Below the pieces are notes generated by a model. The model was not told the origin of the DNA, made no database searches, and was given only the letters and a program-made list of their open reading frames with translations. A DNA stretch of 38,534 bases from contig NZ_BNBT01000074.1 in assembly GCF_014656095.1 (NCBI RefSeq), positions 1 to 38,534 on the forward strand. Reading direction: 5' to 3'. Source of the DNA: Streptomyces longispororuber (GTDB lineage: Bacteria > Actinomycetota > Actinomycetes > Streptomycetales > Streptomycetaceae). Shown one piece after another: positions 1 through 8,482 of this stretch; the first letter of the stretch is position 1; each line of letters opens with the position of its first letter. Made by a program: the position numbers and the translations under genes.

Positions 1-1603
1 GCCGGTCGTCGAGCTCGCGGCAGATGGCCAGATCCTGAGTGTGGGCGTCGATCGCTTCGTCGAACCGCCGCACCTCCTGCAGCGCGAGGCCGAGACTGTT
101 GAGCGCCATGCCTTCGCCGTGCCGGTCGCTGGAGTGGCGGGCGGCGGTGAGGGCGTGCTGGGCGAGGGCGAGGGCGTCGGTGAAGTAGCGGCGCCAGTGC
201 AGATACTCCGTCAGGGTGTTTGCCGCGTGGGTCGCGAAGGCCGGGTGGGCGGTGGCGGCGGCGAGGAGGTTGCTGCGTTCGGCGTCCAGCCAGGCCAGTG
301 CGTCGGCGCGGCTGGTGAACCGGGCGGGCAGTTCCTCGCCGGGCAGGGCGCGCAGGTGGTGGTCGGCCGCGTCTGCGGTGGCCCGGTAGTGCTCCAGCAG
401 GCGGTCCAGGCAGTCCTGGCGGGTCTGGGTGTCGTCGATGTGCTGGTGCTGGTGGTGGGCGTAGAGGCGGATCAGGTCGTGCAGGCGCCAGCGGTTGGAG
501 CCGACGGGCTGTTCGGTCAGCAGGCTGGCGCGGGCCAGGGCGGCGAGCAGCGGGCGGGCGGGGGTGTCGTCGTTGAGGACGGTGGCGGTCTCGGTGGAGA
601 TGTCCGGGCCGGGGTTGCTGGACAGTCGGCGCAGCAGGCGGGCTGTCTCGGTCGGCAGGCGCTGGTAGGAGAGGTCGAAGGCGGCCCGTACCGCCAGGGT
701 GTGGCCGTCGTGGTCGGCGTAGTGCAGGGCGGCCAGCCGGGTGTGCTCGTCCTTGAGCTGGCCGGCCAGGGAGGGAAGAGGCAGGCCGGGGTCGGCGGTG
801 AGCAGGGCGGCGGCGATCACCAGGGCCAGTGGCAGCCGCCCGCAGTGGTCGGCGATCTCGGCGAGTGCGGCCGGGTCGCGGGCAGGGCGCAGGTCGTCGG
901 GGTCGGCGCGGGTGAGGGAGCCGGCGATCAGGGCGGCGGCCGGGGCGGGAGCGAGTACGTCCAGGGGCAGGCGGCGGGCGGCCAGGGCGACCGGGTCCAG
1001 GCCGTGCCGGGAGGTGATCAGCAGCCGGTGCGGGCGGGGGCCGGGGAGCAGCGGCAGGACCTGCCCGGTGTCGGCGGCGTCATCGGCGACGATCAGCACC
1101 GGCTCCCCCCGCCCGGCGCGGGCCGCCAGCTCCGCCTGGCACAGGGCCCGCTGTTCGTCGAGAGTGGGGGGCAGGTCCTCGCCGGTGATGTCCAGGCCGC
1201 GCAGCAGCAGACCCACCGCCTTGTCCGCCTCCACGCGCCGCGCCGGGTCGTAGCCGTGCAGAGTCACGAACAGGGCGCCACCCGGGAACCAGCCCCGCGC
1301 TACCGCCTCGTGTGCCACCTGAAGCACCAGAGCGGTCTTGCCACTCCCGGCCAGCCCCGCCACTACCGCCACCGTCGGCATCCCCTGCGCCGCGGGATCG
1401 AGCAGGCCCAGCAGCTGATCGCTTTCCTCCGCGCGGCCCACCAGATGCGCCGGAGGCGCCAGCAACGTGGTCAGCGCCTGCCTCTCCCGCGTCTTCGCCG
1501 CCTCGTAGTAGTCGCGCCCGACCTGGAAGATCCGACTGTGTCCAGAGGCCTGCGCTGCAAGGCCTGGCCGGGCGCCGGAGCCCTTGCCCGGGTCGCCGGT
1601 CAC
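1..1603 (-). CDS. NB-ARC/TPR-type STAND ATPase, 3' end cut by the window edge
   Basis: About 534 residues are visible and the reading frame stays open to base 1, so the C-terminus lies outside the window. A P-loop GLAGSGKT sits near residues 83-90, a Walker B-like stretch (VLIVADDA) near 169-176, an LPLALVIAA motif typical of NB-ARC proteins follows, and the last visible residues begin TPR-like helices (MALNSLGLAL). The proposed GTG start at 1603-1601 overlaps the TGA of the upstream membrane-protein gene (GTGA), implying translational coupling. The N-terminal IFQVGRDYYEAAKTRE segment is common in Streptomyces NB-ARC proteins. These proteins usually act as nucleotide-driven switches in regulation or defence; the output of this one is unknown. 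It lacks the SARP DNA-binding domain of AfsR, at least in the visible part. Confidence 0.8.
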   Translation of the reverse strand, partial: MTGDPGKGSGARPGLAAQASGHSRIFQVGRDYYEAAKTRERQALTTLLAPPAHLVGRAEESDQLLGLLDPAAQGMPTVAVVAGLAGSGKTALVLQVAHEAVARGWFPGGALFVTLHGYDPARRVEADKAVGLLLRGLDITGEDLPPTLDEQRALCQAELAARAGRGEPVLIVADDAADTGQVLPLLPGPRPHRLLITSRHGLDPVALAARRLPLDVLAPAPAAALIAGSLTRADPDDLRPARDPAALAEIADHCGRLPLALVIAAALLTADPGLPLPSLAGQLKDEHTRLAALHYADHDGHTLAVRAAFDLSYQRLPTETARLLRRLSSNPGPDISTETATVLNDDTPARPLLAALARASLLTEQPVGSNRWRLHDLIRLYAHHQHQHIDDTQTRQDCLDRLLEHYRATADAADHHLRALPGEELPARFTSRADALAWLDAERSNLLAAATAHPAFATHAANTLTEYLHWRRYFTDALALAQHALTAARHSSDRHGEGMALNSLGLALQEVRRFDEAIDAHTQDLAICRELDDR

Positions 1604-2004
1604 CGGCTGCCCCGCCCGCCGCCGGTATGGTCGTCGCCGCCGGTCTGCCGGACCTGGCCGTACTCCGATGCCTTCGCATTCAGCCGCAGATCGTCCGGCA
1701 CCGCCCCACCCGGCCCGCCACGATGGCCACGCACCTGGTCAACCCACCCGTGCCCTGTGGCCTCGCCTTCGACGCTGCCCCCGCCCTCCCGCTCTTCGGC
1801 AGGTGGCTCTCGTCCCGCCCACCAGCCCACAGCCATGCCCACCGCGCCGGCCGCCACCGCGGCGAACGCGGCCGCCACCCCCCACCGCTCCGCGTCCCCC
1901 GCAGGCAGCCACCCCCAGACCACCAACCGCGCTCCCCACAGGCACACCACGAACGTGACCACCGCCGCGGCCACCGCCACCAGCCACCGCACCGACCGCA
2001 CCAT
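1600..2004 (-). CDS. Two-helix membrane protein coupled to the NB-ARC gene
   Basis: A 134-residue protein. Two hydrophobic helices occupy roughly residues 7-30 and 41-65 (LVAVAAAVVTFVVCLW and WGVAAAFAAVAAGAVGMAVGWW), followed by a hydrophilic tail ending LRLNAKASEYGQVRQTGGD. The ATG at 2004 follows a purine-rich Shine-Dalgarno (AAGGGGGG). The tail resembles the linker that precedes the NB-ARC domain in related Streptomyces proteins, so this may be the membrane anchor of a once-fused protein, now split by the GTGA overlap. The alternatives are two coupled subunits or a simple frameshift. Confidence 0.65.
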   Translation of the reverse strand: MVRSVRWLVAVAAAVVTFVVCLWGARLVVWGWLPAGDAERWGVAAAFAAVAAGAVGMAVGWWAGREPPAEEREGGGSVEGEATGHGWVDQVRGHRGGPGGAVPDDLRLNAKASEYGQVRQTGGDDHTGGGRGSR

Positions 2005-2164
2005 CCCGGCCCCCCTTCGCCACGACGTACACCCAGCCTGCCACCGCTTCGACTCGCCGCACCCCTTAGTTGCACGACCGGAGCACCGTCATCTGCGGCT
2101 GGCGACACGCTTTCTACCGGCACCCCAACTCCTGGGCTCCCGCAGGGGCTCCGCCGTCGTGCGG

Positions 2165-2959
2165 TCAGTCGCCCGGCCCGGGGGCGAAGGGCGGGGTGTC
2201 GGCAGCGGCCAGGTCCGGGCGCGCCCGGTGCCACCTCGCCGGGTGCCGCCAGCGTCCGGCGCCGTCCCGGGCGACGTCGACGCCGAGCTCGACCACCAGC
2301 TCGGGCCGCACGAGGGTGACATGCAGGCTTTCGCGGGTGCCCCACCCGGCGGAGAAGGTACGGCCCCTCCAGGGGTGGTCGGCTCCGGCCGGGGTCAACA
2401 GCTCGGCCAGGGCCCGGCCCGCGGCCTGCGGCACAGTGGTGCTGCGCCCGAGGTAGCGCAGGCGCCCGCCGGTGTCGTAGCGGCCCACCAGCAGCGTGCG
2501 GGGCGCGGCCGGGCGGCCGGTGACCGCGCCGACGACGGCGTCCTCGGTCACGCGGATCTTGTATTTGCGCCAGCCGCGTACCGACGGCTCGTAGCGGCCC
2601 TCCAGCCTCTTGTACACCGCCCCTTCCGCGCCGACCGCGGTCTAGCCGGTCAGCCACTCGCGCACGGTGGCCGCGTCCGTGGTCGAGGGGCACAGCGCCC
2701 AGGGGGCGGTGAGCTGGTGCTCGGCGAAGAGGTCCTCCAGTGCCGCGCGGCGCCGCCAGTAGGGCCAGGCGGTGGTGTCGGTGCCCGCCAGGCGCAGCAG
2801 GTCGAAGGCGACGAAGTGGGCGGGGTGTTGCTCCGCGAGGCGGGCCGCGCCGGCGCCGCGGCGGTGCAGACGCTGCTGAAGCCGCTCGAAGGCGAGCCGG
2901 TCGGCCTCCCACACGATCAGTTGGACGGACAGGGTCGCGCCGATCTGCTGTACGCCGAG
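2165..2959 (-). pseudogene. ATP-dependent DNA ligase (LigC/LigD type), broken
   Basis: Two segments in one frame match the ATP-dependent DNA ligases of Streptomyces. The first (2914-2645) reads IVWEADRLAFERLQQRL through FVAFDLLRLAGTDTTAWPY to VREWLTG and is followed by TAG at 2644-2642. The frame then continues TAVGAEGAVYKRLEGRYEPS, GWRKYKIRVT and the OB-fold region to a proper stop at 2165. Family alignments from memory have a Trp where the TAG stands, so TGG to TAG is the simplest explanation. No convincing KxDG nucleotidylation motif is found upstream, so the catalytic N-terminus is also lost or scrambled. A non-functional remnant is very likely. Confidence 0.8.
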
Positions 2960-3582
2960 GCCCTCGCTGTGGCCCGTCGACTGCCACTGCCGTCGCCCGG
3001 CCGTGCCGCGCCACGCGTCGCACTCACCGCCGCTTCCCGTCCGTGCCCGGTCGAGATGCGCGGTAGAGGCCCTCGCCGCGGCCGCGCTGATGCCCGCCTC
3101 CAGGCCGCGCCCGTCGCGCCGGTCGTGCCCGCGCCCGCGACCGCTCGCCGGGGCCGTCCCGGCCGTCGATGACGTCGGCCAGGAGCCGGAGCTCCGCTAG
3201 GACTGACCTGCGATCAAGTCCGCGACTGGCGGGTGCTGGGCCCGCAGACTGGACGCAGGAGGCGGCCCTCCGCGCCCGTCCTCTCCAACGGTATTTACCC
3301 AAGCGGAAGTTGACTGCCGTGTGAAAGTAACTCCCTTCATAGCCACAGGGTTTACCTTTCCAGTGAAGTGCGCGATGCGCTCCAGGGTTGTTACCAGGCA
3401 AGAAGCGTGAGCCTTGCGGAGTCCCGCAAGTACACTCCCGCGCGACAGAAATGTCCGAATCGGACGCCATGAGCCCGTTTTGATCCTGCGATTTGTGTTC
3501 GAACGATCTTGCCACGTAAGATTCAGGTAAGAACTCGGGGTGACCTCCCGAGTTCACGGAACTTGATACCTGGGGGGGAATA
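2960..3582. other. Stretch with no recognisable gene
   Basis: Beyond the ligase remnant the DNA keeps high GC to about 3290 and then becomes clearly less GC-rich towards the secreted-protein gene at 3583. The frames read as out-of-phase GC-rich translation without recognisable motifs. The AT-richer last 250 bases presumably carry the promoter of the secreted-protein gene, but no convincing -35/-10 pair could be picked. Confidence 0.4.
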
Positions 3583-4401
3583 ATGCGTTCCTTGCACGGT
3601 AAGCGGGCGATAGCTGGCGGCGCCATCGTGACGGCGGCAGCACTTCTCATGACTGCTTCTCCGATGGCTTCAGCGGAGCCGAAGTTGCCCACGCCCGAAG
3701 AGGCGATGGCATTCTCTTTGGGTAAAACTCTCACGCTCAAGATTCAGGACGGGACTGCCACCACGGCAGAGATCGAGAACTTCAAGAAGCTCTTCCCTGA
3801 TGTAGCGAAGGTTCTTGAGGATCCGTCACAGACCGAGGTTTCAGTACAGGAAGCCGTGATTACCGAGGACGGGGAAGCGGTTTCCCCGGAGACTGGTAAG
3901 CCCCTGACTGCCGCCCAGCTCGCTGAGATCGAACCTCCGGCCGACGCTAAGCCGAGCGACCCCTCCGAAGAGGAGGAGACGCCCGAGGAGACCGCAGTGG
4001 ACCCCGCCGCGCCGCCGGCGGAGGCTGATGGCGACTTGACCGCCAAGGTCAAGGGCGGCAAGTGGAAGATGACTCACATCACCCACACCCACCGAAGCTA
4101 CCTGGGTCAAACTATCCTGAAGTACCACACGTACGCCCGCTTCAATTACAAGGGCGGCAAGGTGCGTGCCTGGGGTAAGCGGTACGACCGGTTCAGCAAC
4201 GAGTCGGACGTCGTTAAGATCGGCAGCAGGATCGAGAATCGGAAGTCCAAGGTACCGGCCTCCTCGGCCACCTCGATGATGAAGCGTCACGTGGAGCTCT
4301 GCTTCGCTGGTTCCATCGGCTGCTACGCGAACATCTACCCGTGGGCTAAGGTGAAGGTCTACGGAAGCGGCAAGACGAAGGTTGCCGGTAGCGGCGCTTA
4401 A
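3583..4401 (+). CDS. Secreted protein of unknown function
   Basis: A 272-residue protein with a classic signal peptide: basic MRSLHGKR, hydrophobic AIAGGAIVTAAALLMTASP, and a likely cut after ASA (about residue 31). A helical region follows, then an acidic Pro/Glu-rich linker (SDPSEEEETPEET, about residues 125-150) and a basic, tyrosine-rich C-terminal domain (KMTHITHTHRSYLG...) with two cysteines near its end (LCFAGSIGCY) that could form a disulfide. A G-rich Shine-Dalgarno lies just before the ATG. Codon use is less GC-biased than in the neighbours, which suggests recent acquisition. The 57-residue membrane protein follows 15 bases downstream, probably in the same operon. No family was recognised. 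Confidence 0.75.
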   Translation: MRSLHGKRAIAGGAIVTAAALLMTASPMASAEPKLPTPEEAMAFSLGKTLTLKIQDGTATTAEIENFKKLFPDVAKVLEDPSQTEVSVQEAVITEDGEAVSPETGKPLTAAQLAEIEPPADAKPSDPSEEEETPEETAVDPAAPPAEADGDLTAKVKGGKWKMTHITHTHRSYLGQTILKYHTYARFNYKGGKVRAWGKRYDRFSNESDVVKIGSRIENRKSKVPASSATSMMKRHVELCFAGSIGCYANIYPWAKVKVYGSGKTKVAGSGA

Positions 4402-4416
4402 AGCAGGGAAGCCCAA

Positions 4417-4590
4417 ATGATGTCACTCGTCGCGCAAATCATTTTGATTCTTGCGATCTTCTTTGGCGTATTGACTGCCCTCGGGTCCGGTTTCGGAACC
4501 TTGGAAATCATCATTTGGTTTGCGGTCATGATCGCGGCACTAGTTTTTGTCATCAAGCGATACCAGCGGTCAAGGAACTCGAATTCCTGA
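4417..4590 (+). CDS. Small membrane protein, 57 residues
   Basis: ATG ATG at 4417 follows a GCAGGGAAG ribosome site and opens a 57-residue frame ending TGA at 4590. Two hydrophobic helices are evident: about residues 5-24 (VAQIILILAIFFGVLTAL) and 29-46 (LEIIIWFAVMIAALVFVI), followed by a basic tail KRYQRSRNSNS. It lies 15 bases after the secreted-protein gene and just before a strong terminator, so the two look like one transcription unit. Function unknown; a role connected to the exported partner (anchoring, export or immunity) is a guess from position only. Confidence 0.6.
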   Translation: MMSLVAQIILILAIFFGVLTALGSGFGTLEIIIWFAVMIAALVFVIKRYQRSRNSNS

Positions 4591-4646
4591 CTAGCTTCTC
4601 CAGAGAATTCCTGCTGCCGAACGCGAAGGGTTCGCCCGCAGGATGA

Positions 4647-4690
4647 GAATGGCCCTCCTCGTTGCGTGACAGGGAGGGCCATTCGCCTTT
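4647..4690 (+). terminator. Rho-independent-like terminator
   Basis: A perfect 12-bp inverted repeat, GAATGGCCCTCC (4647-4658) and GGAGGGCCATTC (4673-4684), with a 14-base loop and followed by GCCTTTTCC. It closes the secreted/membrane protein pair. Confidence 0.75.
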
Positions 4691-4740
4691 TCCTTGCATT
4701 GCGGTACCACGTACTACCCGTATCTACGACGCCTCGGCTG

Positions 4741-5220
4741 ATGGGATCTCCTGCCCAGCGCCGCATGGTCGCGGCCGCCGTAGACGCCGCGAGGCCGAAC
4801 GCCTGCGAGAACGAGCGCCGCGCGGCCGTCGCGCAGCGGCTGCACCAGGACGTGACGGCCGAAGCGCGCCGCCAAGGCCCGCGCCGAAGCCGAAGCCGCA
4901 GCCGCGCAGCCGGCCGACGTCGTCGTGGCCGAGCCGGTGGCCCCGGTCTGCTGCCCGCGCCGCGCCCGGCCGCTGTCGTCCCCGCTCCGGAGCCGGGGCC
5001 TGCCGATGCCGACGACGGCCAGGAGCTGGTCGTCGAGGACTTGATCCCCGATCAGGTGCGGGATGGGCGGGTGCGGGCGCTGAAGGACCACCGGGTGGTG
5101 TTCGAGCACATCGCCCGCTACGGCGAGGCGGCTGTTCAGCAACCAGCTGGTCGACCAGGCGCAGCGCCTCTCCCGCCTCGGCCACCTGGACCTCGGCTGC
5201 ACCACGTGGGGGCAGGCATG
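4741..5220 (+). pseudogene. Decayed gene of unknown family, several frame changes
   Basis: Coherent protein-like stretches lie in successive frames: MVAAAVDAARPNACENERR...LHQDVTAEARR, then KARAEAEAAAQPADVVVAEP, then QELVVEDLIPDQVRDGRV-RALKDHRVVFEHIARYGEA, then RLFSNQLVDQAQRLSRLG-HLDLGCTTWGQA with TGA at 5218-5220. That stop overlaps the ATG of the next remnant (ATGA), an operon-like junction. The last frame change falls near 5129-5135. I do not recognise the family. The position next to a DUF721-like fragment suggests a plasmid or mobile-element origin (inference). Confidence 0.5.
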
Positions 5221-5550
5221 AGCGGCGGCGAGACGTCCGGCGTCGACCTGGTCTGGGTCGCGCTGCGGGCCGCGAGGGAGGCGGCCCGGAGGAACGGCGT
5301 CGGCCAGAAGTCGAAGACGAAGCAGCGGCCGGTCCGTACGGTGCGGCGTGACGGGCGCGAGCCGATGGGCCTCGGAGCGGTGATCGGCGAGGCCGGTCTC
5401 CTCGCGGCCGCCGGGTCGGCCGACCCGACTGACCCGGTCGCCGTCGCGGCCGTCGCCGCCGAGGTCCTCGACTACCGCACTACGGACATCACCGAGGCAG
5501 TCCGCGACGCCGACGTCGTCCTGGAGCGCCGAGTTGCTCCCGCTCTCTAG
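5217..5550 (+). pseudogene. DUF721-like N-terminus fused in frame to an oxidoreductase fragment
   Basis: The first 55-60 residues (SGVDLVWVALRAAREAARRNG...RPVRTVRRDGREPMGLGAVIGE) match the N-terminus of the DUF721 (DciA-like) proteins common on Streptomyces replicons. The expected remainder is replaced by AAEVLDYRTTDITEAVRDADVVLE, which resembles the cofactor-binding part of zinc-type alcohol dehydrogenase/quinone oxidoreductases (pattern DY-TTD-EAV-D-DVVLDTVGG). The frame then ends within 8 residues. This looks like an illegitimate join of two gene remnants. A functional product is unlikely. Confidence 0.55.
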
Positions 5551-5580
5551 CGGGCTGTCTGGTCTGCTGTCCGTGCGCGG

Positions 5581-5772
5581 TCAGTCGTTGCTGGTGGCTC
5601 GGGGAGTGTGCCAGGCGGCGTACAAGGTGCCCAGGGCTGTGGCCAGCAGCGGTGTCTGGTCGGCGTGCAGGACGGGCGAGCAGATCAGGATCACGCCGGT
5701 GACCAGGACGGCGAGGAAGACGGCGAGGTCGGCGTGCGGCGTCGGGGCGGGGCGGCGGGAGGGCGTGGTCAC
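5581..5772 (-). CDS. Small single-pass membrane protein
   Basis: From the GTG at 5772, preceded by GAGGA about 6 bases upstream, the frame encodes 63 residues: a basic proline-rich N-terminus, a hydrophobic helix LAVFLAVLVTGVILICSPV and a second, weaker hydrophobic stretch TPLLATALGTLYAAW. An ATG at 5808 would add 12 residues but has a poorer ribosome site. It is divergent from the large PQQ-repeat gene (start 5907), and the 134 bases between them should hold both promoters. Function unknown. Confidence 0.5.
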   Translation of the reverse strand: MTTPSRRPAPTPHADLAVFLAVLVTGVILICSPVLHADQTPLLATALGTLYAAWHTPRATSND

Positions 5773-5906
5773 GATGTCCTCGTCTCTGTCGGATCGGGCT
5801 TTGCACACCCGACGTTGCCTCTGCTGTCATGGTGGTGGCCAGGCTGACGGGGTTGTCCGCTGGACGGGCCTGAACAAGGGCCTGGCCCGGACGCCGAGGG
5901 GGGCGC

Positions 5907-8198
5907 GTGCCGGAGCGCAGAGAGACCGGGGGACGGCCGTGGGGGCCGCTGCGTGGCGAGTTCCAGGAGCTCAACGAGCTTGCCGTGCTGCTGCGGGGCT
6001 GGGTGGACGAGGCGCGCCTTGGTGTGGAGGGGCTGCGGGGAAAGCTGACGCCGGAGCACTTCGCGAGCGGCCGGGTGCCGGCAAAAGCGACACTGTCAGC
6101 CTGGCTCAGCGGCAAAGGGCTGCGCTGGGAGTTCGTCGAGGCCGTCGCCGACGCGTGCTCCGCTTCCCACCCCGCCCTCGAAAGCCGCCTGGCCCGGGCT
6201 CGTCCTCTATGGCAGCGCTACCAGCAAGCGCCCACCCCCGCAGCCGCCGGCCCTGAACATGCTGAGGCCGGGCGGAAAGAACTTCTGCGTGCCCAGCGGC
6301 GCATCATCGATCTGCAGGAGCAGCTCGCCCGCGCCCACCACGCCTACAGCGACAGCCAGCAGGCCCTGGCCCATGCCGTTCCGCTGGCCATCCTGCTGTC
6401 CCAGATGGTCGGTCGGCTCACTGCTCAGATCGACGCCTTACGTGCCCGGCCCGCCGCCAGTCTGGGCGACCTCGACCTGGCACGTGATCAGCTGCACCAC
6501 GCCCAGAGCGAACTCGCCCGGGCCCAGGCCCAGCGCGACGAAGCGCAGAACCTGGCGCGGACGGCCGAGAGCCGGGTGGAGGAGCTGGAACAGACACTGC
6601 GCACGCTGCGCGTCTCCCCGGCTGCCCCGGAAGACACCGCACTTGTTGTCCCGGCCAGGTCCGCGGACCCGTTCACAACCGATATGGGCCATGCCCTGGA
6701 GAAGGCACGCATAGTCAACGAGTTCACCCAGACGCTCACCCAGGCCGCCCGCGACAACCTGGCGCCCCCCTGCCACCCCGCCGTACCAGACAACCCAGAC
6801 AACCCCGTGACCAGGGCACAACCGGCGAACAACCCGCCCCTGCACGGCCGTGAAGCCATGCCTGACGCCGGCGTGACACGCATCCTTGTCCAGCCCTCCA
6901 GAGCAGGCCACAGACCCAAGAGCCTCTGGCCATCAACGGCAGTTAGGCTCTGGATCGCCCTTGTCGGCGCGTTGCTGCTCACCGTCAGCACGCTTGTCCT
7001 GAACAGTGACGCAGGCCGACCCGGCTCCGCAGTACTGCTGTACGTCAGCACCGCCGACGCCGTAGAAGCCGTCCATGCCGACACCGGGCGCAGACAGTGG
7101 CGCTATGCCAGCCGGGGAGACGGCTGGCGGGACATGGCCAGTGCCCGTGGCACGCTATTCGTCAGCGACATCGACGGCCATGTCGATGCTTTGGACACAG
7201 CCACCGGCACCAGGAGATGGCGCGTCACCGTTCCACGCGGCGAGCACCCACCACAGATCACGCCACCACAGATCACCCGGCGCTCCAGCACCCTCTACAT
7301 CATTCATCCCAACAATGGGCTCATCGCTCTGGACGCCCGCACCGGCACACGGCGCTGGACGGCAGCTGATGTTGACGAGGGTGTGCCGGTGCGGGCCACC
7401 GGCCACGCCGTCTACGCCGTCAGAGACAACCGCCTCTCCAAACTCGACGCTTCCACTGGCAAACCGCGCTGGAACTACAGGCTGGACCACTCGGACGTGG
7501 CGAACACCGTGGTCGTCCATGGCAACACCGTCTACCTGTGCCTTGACCAAGCCGTGGTGATCGCTTTAGACGCGGCCACCGGCAAACAGCGCTGGAGCTC
7601 CGACTTGAACAGTGCCCCAGGCAGCCCCAGGGGCAAAGGTCTTTCCGCAATCGCTTCGCGCGACACCGTCTACGTCGGCGGCGCCTCCGCGCCCACCTCA
7701 AGGGTCATTGAAACCCCCGTGATCGCGCTGGACGCAGCCACCGGCAAACAGCGCTGGAGTTTCCCCTCCGGAGCCTCCTCGTCCGGCTATGCCACTATGC
7801 AGGCCAGTGACGTCGTCCTCATGCTGCGTGACGGCCAGAAGGGGAGTAAAAGCGCCGCGTTCGCGCTGGATGCGGCCACCGGCAAGCAGCGCTGGGGCAT
7901 CCCGGGCTCGGGATGGTTCGGCTTGCCCGCAGTAGCGGGAGACACGGTCTACCTCACCAGCTTCGAACGCTCCCTTGCCCTGGACGTGGCCACCGGCAAG
8001 GAACACTGGCGCTTCCCCGACGGAAACCCTGTCCCGCAGCCCGAAACCACTGACCACACCGTTTACATCGCTGGAAACCCCCGGAAGGGCAAACGGTCCC
8101 ACCAGGTGTACGCGCTGGACTCCTCGACCGGCCGCAAACGCTGGAACTACCGCGCCACCGCCGCGATCGAATCGCTGTGGCTTCCCTCCACGCAGTAA
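5907..8198 (+). CDS. HTH/coiled-coil/TM protein with C-terminal PQQ-type beta-propeller
   Basis: A 763-residue protein starting at GTG 5907 after GAGGGGGG. Residues about 15-100 resemble the HTH-like N-terminus of Streptomyces regulators (PAKATLSAWLSGKGLRWEFV). Residues about 120-240 form a long coiled coil rich in Glu/Gln/Arg/Ala (LQEQLARAHHAYSDSQQAL). A transmembrane helix lies at about 346-368 (LWIALVGALLLTVSTLVLN). From about 375 to the end, nine repeats of the ALDAATGKQRW type mark a PQQ/BamB-like propeller, presumably extracytoplasmic. The layout suggests a one-component transmembrane sensor with cytoplasmic DNA- or protein-binding and an outer ligand or scaffold domain (inference). The conserved ATG-K-RW motifs define the blades; no PQQ enzyme active site is claimed. 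Confidence 0.8.
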   Translation: MPERRETGGRPWGPLRGEFQELNELAVLLRGWVDEARLGVEGLRGKLTPEHFASGRVPAKATLSAWLSGKGLRWEFVEAVADACSASHPALESRLARARPLWQRYQQAPTPAAAGPEHAEAGRKELLRAQRRIIDLQEQLARAHHAYSDSQQALAHAVPLAILLSQMVGRLTAQIDALRARPAASLGDLDLARDQLHHAQSELARAQAQRDEAQNLARTAESRVEELEQTLRTLRVSPAAPEDTALVVPARSADPFTTDMGHALEKARIVNEFTQTLTQAARDNLAPPCHPAVPDNPDNPVTRAQPANNPPLHGREAMPDAGVTRILVQPSRAGHRPKSLWPSTAVRLWIALVGALLLTVSTLVLNSDAGRPGSAVLLYVSTADAVEAVHADTGRRQWRYASRGDGWRDMASARGTLFVSDIDGHVDALDTATGTRRWRVTVPRGEHPPQITPPQITRRSSTLYIIHPNNGLIALDARTGTRRWTAADVDEGVPVRATGHAVYAVRDNRLSKLDASTGKPRWNYRLDHSDVANTVVVHGNTVYLCLDQAVVIALDAATGKQRWSSDLNSAPGSPRGKGLSAIASRDTVYVGGASAPTSRVIETPVIALDAATGKQRWSFPSGASSSGYATMQASDVVLMLRDGQKGSKSAAFALDAATGKQRWGIPGSGWFGLPAVAGDTVYLTSFERSLALDVATGKEHWRFPDGNPVPQPETTDHTVYIAGNPRKGKRSHQVYALDSSTGRKRWNYRATAAIESLWLPSTQ

Positions 8199-8209
8199 CC
8201 GCCCCCTCA

Positions 8210-8390
8210 TGGCAGCGGACACCGCCCTTGCCGGCCCTCTGCTGGAGCCCCGTGCAGCTCGGACACCCCGCGAGGTGACCGAGGCGTATATCGGTGAGAT
8301 GCGGCAACGCCACATGGCCCAACTCGTGGACCAGCCTCCTGCCACGCCGCGCTCGACGCGCAGCTCGACCACATCGCACGCACCAGGTAA
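8210..8390 (+). pseudogene. Remnant of the gene preserved at 20487-20792
   Basis: TPREVTEAYIGEMRQRHMAQL-VDQ is nearly identical to residues of the 101-residue protein encoded at 20487-20792 (SREVTEAYTDEMRQRRMAQLL-DH). A frameshift follows, after which ALDAQLDHIARTR and a stop (8388-8390) match its C-terminus. The 5' half is missing. Nucleotide similarity continues past the stop to about 8475 (compare 20793-20880), so this is a copied genomic block rather than only a gene. Confidence 0.7.
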
Positions 8391-8482
8391 TCCCGCACGG
8401 CGCGCACATGCCAACCCTCGGTAGAAAGGAGACCAGGACCGGGGGGCGCCTACCGTTTGCGGGACTGCCGCAGGACACGTCA

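Noticed and set aside
41..3172. A very long open frame on the plus strand (over 1000 codons)
   Set aside because: It runs antisense to the NB-ARC gene and the ligase remnant, whose motifs are clear. GC-rich third positions keep the opposite strand open, and the translation is low-complexity Gly/Ala/Val/Arg.
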